A stretch of 64,000 nucleotides of DNA from Streptomyces acidiscabies (GTDB lineage: Bacteria; Actinomycetota; Actinomycetes; Streptomycetales; Streptomycetaceae): assembly GCF_020010905.1 (NCBI RefSeq), contig NZ_JAGJBY010000002.1, positions 4,774,001 through 4,838,000 of the forward strand. Direction: 5' to 3'. Both the position numbers and the translations under genes were made by a program. Shown here piece after piece: positions 58,776-64,000 of the stretch. The notes under the pieces are model-generated. The model was given only the letters and a program-made list of their open reading frames with translations, was not told the origin of the DNA and did no database searches. The stretch's first letter is position 1. Every line of letters begins with the position of its first letter.

Positions 58776-59654
58776 GTCCCCTTGCGCCTTCTCACCTGCG
58801 TACCAAGCCTTCGAAAGGACCCTCATGTCCGTCCACCACCTGCTCACCGCCGTACCCGCAGCCGCACAGGTCCAGCTCGCCGAGAACGGCGACGGCTCCG
58901 GCCGGGCCGGGCCCTGCTGCTCGCACTGGCCGGTCTGGTCGTCGGCGTGTGGGCGCTGCGCTCCGCCGCTCGCGCCCACCGCGCGCAGGGACCCGGCAGG
59001 GCCTTCACCGCCATGGCGCTCGGACTGGCCGGCGCCGTCGTCGCCGCTGTCGCGCTGGCCGGTTCCGACGCGGACGTCGGCACCGGCAACGGGCAGGGCG
59101 GGGGCGTCGTCGCAGTCGTGCTCGCGCTGATCGCCATGGCCGTCGGCGGCCTGGCGGCGGCCCGGTCGCGCCGCACCGCCTGACCGGGCCGGGCGTACGG
59201 CTCGACCTCCTTGTCGCCGACCGTCGCGCAGGTGGCGGCGGGCGGCGCGTCCGCCCGGCCGGGGCTCAGCGGCCGGAGTGAACAGCTCGACGAGGTTGCC
59301 CGCGGGGTCGGCCAGCAGCAACTGGCGCCCGCCGGGCCCCGACACGATGTCGCTGCGCAGCACCACGTCCGCCTTCTGTAGCCGGTCCCGCTCGGCCTCA
59401 AGATCGTCGACGACGAGGTGGATACGGTTGCGCCCGCTGCCGGAGAGGTCCGCGGGCGTGGCGCGCGCTCCCGAACTGGGCGGGCCGGAGAGCAGCAGCC
59501 GCAGCGGCCTCCGTACGACATCCGCGAAGGCGGGCGGATGCGCGGTGAGCACGGTGAAGCCGAGGTGCGTGGTGTAGAAGTCGATCGCGGCCCGGACGTC
59601 GTCGACGATGTAGCGGACGCTCGCCAGGGCGCCCTCGCTCTCGTTCCCGGTCAT
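58758..59654 (-). CDS. VOC family (glyoxalase-like) protein with anomalous C-terminal extension
   Basis: From ATG 59654 (GGAGAG upstream) the first ~128 residues are a glyoxalase/bleomycin resistance-type fold: ASVRYIVDDVRAAIDFYTTHLGFTVLTAHPPAFADV, GSGRNRIHLVVDDLEAERDRL and SGPGGRQLLLADPAGNLVELFTPA. Members normally end about there, and one base out of frame a TGA occurs at 59266-59268 right after FTPAA. The in-frame reading instead runs 170 Arg/Ala-rich residues antisense to the DUF6223-like gene, down to 58758. A single-base indel near the natural stop is the likely cause, so the real protein probably ends near 59266. Confidence 0.65.
   Translation of the reverse strand: MTGNESEGALASVRYIVDDVRAAIDFYTTHLGFTVLTAHPPAFADVVRRPLRLLLSGPPSSGARATPADLSGSGRNRIHLVVDDLEAERDRLQKADVVLRSDIVSGPGGRQLLLADPAGNLVELFTPAAEPRPGGRAARRHLRDGRRQGGRAVRPARSGGAARPGRRQAADGHGDQREHDCDDAPALPVAGADVRVGTGQRDSGDDGAGQSERHGGEGPAGSLRAVGASGGAQRPHADDQTGQCEQQGPARPEPSPFSASWTCAAAGTAVSRWWTDMRVLSKAWYAGEKAQGDGLDPP
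58825..59183 (+). pseudogene. Small membrane protein (DUF6223-like), frameshifted
   Basis: The start MSVHHLLTAVPAAAQVQLAE is in one frame; after a -1 change near 58895-58905 the frame reads RALLLALAGLVVGVWALRSA, FTAMALGLAGAVVAAVALAG and VVAVVLALIAMAVGGLAAAR to a stop at 59183. Joined, this is a ~118-residue protein with three transmembrane helices, of the kind found beside MMPL/DUF6220 genes in Streptomyces. As sequenced, no single frame encodes it; a sequencing indel is possible. Confidence 0.6.
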
Positions 59655-59791
59655 AAAGGATCTCTCCTTGCGGCGGGCGGTCGGCCGAGTGCGCGGTGCG
59701 GCCGGAAGGGCGCTTCGCCGTGTGGCCGTTGACGGTCGGAGCATAGGCCGCGTCTCCGCCGTTGTCCGCAGGGCGGGCCGGCCCGAGAGGG

Positions 59792-59926
59792 ATGGCGGTG
59801 CCCCTGTTCACGGTCGTCTTCTCCAACGGAGTGCCGGGCGATCCCACCACCGCCGTGTTCCCCGACCTCGACTTCAAGCTCTTCGAGATCGAGCCCGGAC
59901 TCCACACCGATGCCGCTACGGGGTGA
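59792..59926 (+). CDS. Short unknown open frame
   Basis: 44 codons, MAVPLFTVVFSNGVPGDPTT then AVFPDLDFKLFEIEPGLHTD, with GAGAGGG directly before the ATG. The amino-acid composition looks like genuine protein, and it may be the remnant of a longer gene. It overlaps the response regulator stop by 11 nt on the opposite strand. I do not recognise it. Confidence 0.35.
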   Translation: MAVPLFTVVFSNGVPGDPTTAVFPDLDFKLFEIEPGLHTDAATG

Positions 59927-60608
59927 CGAGCCCCGTCCGATAGGCGATGACGACCAGTTGCGCGCGGTCCCGTGCCCCCAGTTTCACCATGGCGTGGCTG
60001 ACGTGGGTGCGCGCGGTGGCCGGGCTCAGACACAGCTCGGCGCCGATCTCGTCGTTGCTCAGGCCCTGTCCTACGAGAGCCAGCACTTCACGTTCACGCT
60101 GGGTCAGGACGGCCAGTCGTTTCTCGCCAGCCCGCGTGGTGACCCGTTGCGCGGTGTACTGGGCGATCAGGCGCCGGGTGATGCGCGGGGCGAGCAGCGC
60201 GTCCCCGGCGGCGACGACCCGGATGGCATGGAGGAGTTCGGCCGGTCCCGCGTCCTTGAGCATGAAGCCGCTCGCGCCGGCCTGTAGTGCCTCGAAGACG
60301 TACGCGTCGGTTTCGTAGGTGGTGAGGATCAGCACCCGGACCCGCTGGAGCCCCGGGGTCCTGACAATCTCGCCGGTCGCCTGGATCCCGTCGAGCTTCG
60401 GCATCCGGATGTCCATGAGGACGACGTCGGGGCGGGTCGCCCGGGTCCGTTCGACGGCCTCGGCACCGTCGGTGGCCTCCCCGACCACCTCGATGTCGTC
60501 CTCGACGTCGATCAGGACCCTGAACCCGGAGCGCACGAGCCGCTCGTCATCGGCGAGCAGAACCTTGATCGGTGAGCTGACGAGCGGGGAGGTGTCTGCC
60601 GCGTTCAT
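59916..60608 (-). CDS. NarL/LuxR-type response regulator
   Basis: 230 residues. The receiver domain has the acidic pair D20/D21, phosphorylation site D66 in DVVLMDIRMPKLDG, the T/S position in LILTTYETD and K in FMLKDAG. The C-terminal LuxR helix-turn-helix is LTQREREVLALVGQGLSNDEIGAELCLSPATARTHVSHAMVKLGARDRAQLVVIAYRTGL. Partner of the histidine kinase ending at 55132. It probably binds the 40-bp element found upstream of the MMPL gene and in its own divergent promoter region (inference). Confidence 0.95.
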   Translation of the reverse strand: MNAADTSPLVSSPIKVLLADDERLVRSGFRVLIDVEDDIEVVGEATDGAEAVERTRATRPDVVLMDIRMPKLDGIQATGEIVRTPGLQRVRVLILTTYETDAYVFEALQAGASGFMLKDAGPAELLHAIRVVAAGDALLAPRITRRLIAQYTAQRVTTRAGEKRLAVLTQREREVLALVGQGLSNDEIGAELCLSPATARTHVSHAMVKLGARDRAQLVVIAYRTGLVTP

Positions 60609-60700
60609 GGCTCAGGATCCTACTGCCGGGGCAGGTGACGCCGACCGCTCGTCCCTTCCCGATCACCTACGACGCAGAGCGCGTTCTCACACCGGCCCCG

Positions 60701-60740
60701 TACGCAGAACTGCGTACGGGGAGCCGTCCGCCGTCGGAGG
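60701..60740 (+). promoter_or_regulatory. Promoter element shared with the MMPL gene (copy 2)
   Basis: TACGC-6 nt-GCGTA followed by CCGTCCG-x-CGTC-x-GAGG, as at 56415-56454. It lies 94 nt before the DUF6220 gene start and 93 nt upstream of the divergent response regulator start. GCCGTCC/GGACGGC forms a second inverted repeat here (60723-60744). Confidence 0.68.
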
Positions 60741-60833
60741 ACGGCGCGGTGCGCCGACGCGACGATTCCCTCGTGCACCCGCTGACGGACCTGAGCACAT
60801 CCCCGACCCCATCGACCCGAAGGACGCTCTTCG

Positions 60834-61271
60834 ATGCGTAAAGCCATCGCCGGACTGGCGGCAGTGATCATGTTCGCGATCGTGGTGCAGTTCTTCCTGG
60901 CCGGCAGCGGAGCGTTCGACACCGCGTCGGTCGACGAGGCGTTCCGGCCGCACCGGATGCTGGGCTACCTGATCGTCCTCCTGTCGGCCGTGACGACGCT
61001 GATCGCCGCGTCGGCCCGGGTGCCCGGCCGGCTCGTCGGCATGACCGGTCTCCTCGTCGGGCTGGGGATCGCCCAGCCGGTGATCGCGGCCATCGCCAAG
61101 GCGTTCAGCGACACGGACGACTCCTCGACCGCGGGACAGCTCGTCTTCGGCCTGCACGCCGTCAACGCGCTGGTCATGATGGCCGTCGCCGTCAGGATCC
61201 TGCGCCTGGCGCGAGAACTGCCGACCACCCCCGCGCCGGCCGCCGGACCCACCCCGGGGCCGACCCGGTGA
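60834..61271 (+). CDS. DUF6220 membrane protein
   Basis: 145 residues with four transmembrane helices: IAGLAAVIMFAIVVQFFLAGSG, MLGYLIVLLSAVTTLIAASA, LVGMTGLLVGLGIAQPVIAAIA and LVFGLHAVNALVMMAVAVRIL. HRMLGYL and LHAVNAL place histidines in or near helices 2 and 4, suggesting possible heme coordination as in small cytochrome-b-like four-helix proteins (inference). It overlaps the multicopper oxidase gene start by 4 nt (GTGA), so the two proteins are made together. Confidence 0.85.
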   Translation: MRKAIAGLAAVIMFAIVVQFFLAGSGAFDTASVDEAFRPHRMLGYLIVLLSAVTTLIAASARVPGRLVGMTGLLVGLGIAQPVIAAIAKAFSDTDDSSTAGQLVFGLHAVNALVMMAVAVRILRLARELPTTPAPAAGPTPGPTR

Positions 61272-63226
61272 CCACGGCGCGGCTGATCCTCCTGGACCAC
61301 GCCGTCGCCCTGCTGGGCGTCGTGTCGTGGTTCGGGGCCGGCGTCGCGGCGGCCCTGCGGCGTCACACGTTCGGACTCGTCCTGCTCGGCGCGGCTGCCT
61401 CGGTCACGCTCGCCCGGGTCGCCACCGTGTCTGTCCTGGCCGGCCGCGGCTGGTGGTTCGTGGCCGAGAAGGTGCTGCTGGGGCTCCCGCTGCTCGGCGT
61501 CGCCGGGCTGGCCGCGGTGATCATCGCGGGGCCCCGGCTGCGGGCGGCGGGAAAGACCGGCGAGCACCTGCCGGCGAGGTGCACCGTCTCACTGCTCACC
61601 GCCGCCTACGCCGCGCTGGCCGGCCTCCTGGTGACCTTCCTCGCCGGATACCCCCTCACCTGGTCGACAGCGCTGATCACGGTCTCCCTGGTGTCGGCCG
61701 CCGCCGTCCTGACCGCCCGGGTCCTGGCGCGAGAAGCAGACGGCGAAGGCGTGCGCGGGACGACGGACCGCCGTACCGCCTTGCCCCGCCGCCGGTTCGC
61801 CGGCATCGCCGCCGGAGCCGGTGTCGTAGGCATGGGGGGCACCGGCGCCGGCCTGCTGCTGCGATCCCCCGACCCCGTCGTCACCGGAGGCGGCGCCGCC
61901 CACCCGCCCGGCTCCCACCGGGCACGGTCGGTGGCCGGTCTGCGCGGCCCCGCCGGTCCGGCCCCCGGCGGTACCCGGCGCCGGTACGTGCTCACCGCGA
62001 AGACGGCCACGGTACGACTGGCGTCCGGCAGAAAGATCGACGCGTGGACGTACGACGGCCGGCTACCGGGCCCGGCGATCACCGCGACCGAGGGCGATCT
62101 GATCGAGGTGACGCTGCGCAACAGCGACATCGAGGACGGGGTCACGCTGCACTGGCACGGTTACGACGTGCCGTGCGGCGAGGACGGTGTGCCCGACCTG
62201 ACCCAGCGTCCGGTGGCGCCCGGTGAGGAGTTCGCCTACCGGTTCCGCGCCGACCAGGTGGGTACGTACTGGTACCACACCCACGAGGCCTCGGACCCCG
62301 CCGTACGCAAGGGACTGTACGGGACGCTCGTCGTGACCCCACGAGACGGACGGCCGACGGGTGAACTCGACCTCACGCTGCCCGCGCACACCTTCGCCGG
62401 CACCGTGGTCCTGGGGGACCGGGACGGGCGCACCACCCACACCGCGGCGCCCGGTACGACGGTACGGCTGAGGCTGATCAACACCGATTCGGATCCGCAC
62501 CGCTTCGCGCTGGCCGGGACACGGTTCCGCGTCGCCGCCGTCGACGGCCGGGACCTCAACCGGCCCGAGCAGGTCCGTGACGTGAGCCTGCGGCTGCCCG
62601 CCGGCGGGCGCTACGACCTGGTGTTCGCCATGCCCGACACGGCCGTCGCGCTGGTTCTCGCCGACGGCGGCGACACCGGGGTGCTGCTGCGCCCGGACGA
62701 CGGCGCCGGGGACGAGCCGCGCACCGAGGACACCTCCGACTGGCCGGAGCTGGATCTCCTGCGGTACGGAACGCCGGCCCGCGCCTCCTTCGACCCGGAC
62801 GCCGCCGACCGCAACTTCACCCTCGTCCTGGACCGCTCGCTCGCCGTGGTCGACGGCGGGCCGGCCTACGCGCAGACGGTCAACGGACTGGGGTACCCGT
62901 CGATCCCGGACCTGCTGGTCGCCGAGGGTGAGGTCGTCCGGTTCAAGGTCGTCAACCGGAGCCTGGAGACCCACCCCTGGCATCTGCACGGCCACCCCGT
63001 GCTGATCCTGTCCAGGGACGGCAGGCCCCCCTCCGGCAGCCCTCTGTGGATGGACACGTTCGACGTGCGGCCGGGCGAGGTCTGGGACGTGGCGTTCGAG
63101 GCCGACAACCCCGGGATGTGGATGAACCACTGCCACAACCTTCCCCACGCCGAGCAGGGAATGATGCTGCACGTCGCCTACGACGGGGTCACTACACCCT
63201 TCGGGGACACGCACACCGGCCACTGA
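61268..63226 (+). CDS. Multicopper oxidase with N-terminal membrane domain
   Basis: 652 residues from GTG 61268, coupled to the DUF6220 gene. Residues 1-~155 hold four to five transmembrane helices (LILLDHAVALLGVVSWFGAGVAAAL ... ALITVSLVSAAAVLTARVLA), followed by a twin-Arg-like linker (LPRRRFAGIAAGAGVVGMGG). The cupredoxin part has all four copper motifs: HWHGYD (~295), YWYHTHEAS (~336), HPWHLHGHP (~570) and NHCHNLPHAEQGM (~620), giving type 1, 2 and 3 sites. Known of the family: one-electron oxidation of metals, phenols or quinols with reduction of oxygen to water. The membrane domain is an uncommon fusion; with DUF6220 it suggests oxidation of a membrane-soluble substrate (inference). Confidence 0.93.
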   Translation: MTTARLILLDHAVALLGVVSWFGAGVAAALRRHTFGLVLLGAAASVTLARVATVSVLAGRGWWFVAEKVLLGLPLLGVAGLAAVIIAGPRLRAAGKTGEHLPARCTVSLLTAAYAALAGLLVTFLAGYPLTWSTALITVSLVSAAAVLTARVLAREADGEGVRGTTDRRTALPRRRFAGIAAGAGVVGMGGTGAGLLLRSPDPVVTGGGAAHPPGSHRARSVAGLRGPAGPAPGGTRRRYVLTAKTATVRLASGRKIDAWTYDGRLPGPAITATEGDLIEVTLRNSDIEDGVTLHWHGYDVPCGEDGVPDLTQRPVAPGEEFAYRFRADQVGTYWYHTHEASDPAVRKGLYGTLVVTPRDGRPTGELDLTLPAHTFAGTVVLGDRDGRTTHTAAPGTTVRLRLINTDSDPHRFALAGTRFRVAAVDGRDLNRPEQVRDVSLRLPAGGRYDLVFAMPDTAVALVLADGGDTGVLLRPDDGAGDEPRTEDTSDWPELDLLRYGTPARASFDPDAADRNFTLVLDRSLAVVDGGPAYAQTVNGLGYPSIPDLLVAEGEVVRFKVVNRSLETHPWHLHGHPVLILSRDGRPPSGSPLWMDTFDVRPGEVWDVAFEADNPGMWMNHCHNLPHAEQGMMLHVAYDGVTTPFGDTHTGH

Positions 63227-63510
63227 CCCGAACCGGCGTCCCTCAGCAGCGAGACGAGCAGGTCGCGCACCTCGCCGGAGCCGGGGTCGCGGCTGACCTC
63301 GACGGGCCCGCGCCGCCCCGTACCCGGGACGGTGTCGTGCTCCGGGACATGTGCTGACCGAACGGCATCGCCGCTGGTCGGCGGACGGAACCTGGCGGGG
63401 CTGCGGATCGAGGCCGATGTCGGCGATCCCGACGGCGTCCTGGCCCGTGAGCCGGAGCGGGCGGTGTCCTCGGCATGCGCTTCCGCCTTCGCCCCGTGTA
63501 CCGACGTCCG
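63227..63510. other. Intergenic stretch with remnants
   Basis: No intact gene. A leftward fragment GRRGPVEVSRDPGSGEVRDL followed by LVSLLRDAGSG (about 63340-63235) looks like the tail of a lost protein. A rightward short segment is described separately. Confidence 0.4.
63353..63400 (+). mobile_element. Possible IS5-type transposase scrap
   Basis: The peptide LTERHRRWSADGTWRG resembles the conserved N-terminal region (R-x-R-R-W-S-x-D-G-T-W) of IS5-like DDE transposases. Only about 16 residues are recognisable, with no catalytic DDE part and no terminal inverted repeats seen. Confidence 0.3.
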
Positions 63511-64000
63511 TCAGCAGGTCCGTGGGGTCTCGCCGTCGTCCTGATCGGCCGAGTAGAGCAACTCGATGACACGTTCCTCGTAGCGGATACGGGCCGGGGA
63601 GAAGTCGTACGGCATCTTGCCGATGGCCTCCATCGCGCTCATCTCCCTCTCGCCGGTGTGGTCGTCCTCCTGGTCGAAGAGGGCGTCGAGGGTCTCGTCC
63701 AGGCCGGATCCGGCGATGGCGGCTGCCAGGGCGGTCTCATGGGCGCACCGCTGGGCGGCGAGGTCTTCGATGCGGGGGTCGTCGGGGGAGACGGTGTCGT
63801 CGAGGGCTGCTGCGGCCTCGGTCAGGCGGTCCTCCTCGGCGCGCAGGTCGGGGTGGGTGGCCAGCGTGGTGAACCGGTCGGCCTGGGCGGCGGCGCCCAG
63901 AGGGCCGAAGATGCGCTCCGTGACGAGGAGGGTGTCGAGGTCGGCCGGGCGGAGGGCCTGGGGCGGCAGGTCGTGCAGACGGCCGCTGACCAGCGGTGAG
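63511..64000 (-). CDS. Unrecognised protein, C-terminal part (5' end outside window)
   Basis: Leftward frame open from the window edge to a TGA at 63511-63513, 163 codons inside the window. The visible sequence is acidic and helical: LVSGRLHDLPPQALRPADLD, TLLVTERIFGPLGAAAQADR, FTTLATHPDLRAEEDRLTEA, RIEDLAAQRCAHETALAAAI, MEAIGKMPYDFSPARIRYEE and RVIELLYSADQDDGETPRTC. Codon-position bias is strong, so this is a real gene. No domain is recognised; it is probably cytoplasmic. Confidence 0.7.
   Translation of the reverse strand, partial: SPLVSGRLHDLPPQALRPADLDTLLVTERIFGPLGAAAQADRFTTLATHPDLRAEEDRLTEAAAALDDTVSPDDPRIEDLAAQRCAHETALAAAIAGSGLDETLDALFDQEDDHTGEREMSAMEAIGKMPYDFSPARIRYEERVIELLYSADQDDGETPRTC

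Noticed and set aside
1..64000. Search by eye for tRNA, rRNA and complete insertion sequences
   Set aside because: No cloverleaf-like segment, rRNA core or transposase with terminal repeats was recognised; only a 16-residue IS5-like scrap at 63353.

Overview
The window is high-GC actinobacterial DNA, most likely from a Streptomyces chromosome, and looks like an accessory or arm-type region. The evidence is strong G/C bias at third codon positions, frequent GTG/TTG starts, Tat-type and long Streptomyces-style signal peptides, and families typical of the genus: snapalysin, SARP regulator, GAF-ANTAR proteins, MMPL/DUF6220 clusters, and sugar ABC importers without their own ATPase. No rRNA, tRNA, CRISPR array or complete IS was recognised. 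Several stretches hold only broken gene remnants.

Layout. 1-4956: an ABC exporter ATPase (cut by the window edge), its permease and a secreted YncE-propeller/phosphoesterase protein in one operon. 5195-6382: a secreted S1 protease. 6452-9126: acetyltransferase, broken hydrolase, cyclophilin-like lipoprotein, SDR and an alcohol dehydrogenase tail. 9228-14976: an XRE regulator converging on a four-gene PaoABCD-type molybdenum aldehyde oxidoreductase operon. 15.2-18.5 kb: small unknowns, a gene graveyard and a secreted protein with three CxxC repeats. 18.6-20.4 kb: divergent AraC regulator and SDR. 20.5-22.6 kb: STAS protein and two GAF-ANTAR proteins. 22.7-24.5 kb: HExxH lipoprotein and FHA-like/winged-helix protein.

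24.9-40.8 kb is the main coherent system, a glycan-degradation locus. An ABC sugar importer (binding lipoprotein and two permeases), an enolase-superfamily enzyme and a secreted beta-helix/ricin protein form one leftward operon. A CE1-like esterase and a GH95 alpha-L-fucosidase-type enzyme run rightward. A second leftward operon encodes a PQQ-type sugar dehydrogenase and a ThuA protein, both with ricin lectin tails. A GntR/FCD regulator closes the locus. A 15-bp word centred on GACTCAT, in one case a perfect palindrome ATGAGTC-G-GACTCAT, recurs in both divergent promoter regions and is the likely operator.

40.8-55 kb: ricin protein, TIGR03086 protein, six-FN3 protein, snapalysin, RibD-like reductase, remnants, two YjbR proteins, NTF2-like protein, TetR/P450 pair, a lipoprotein coupled to an I36 inhibitor, and a SARP regulator. 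55.1-63.2 kb: a two-component system whose histidine kinase and response regulator flank an MMPL transporter and adjoin a DUF6220-multicopper oxidase operon. A 40-bp element shared by the MMPL and DUF6220 promoters (29 of 40 positions identical) suggests one regulon. 63511-end: the C-terminal part of an unrecognised leftward gene.
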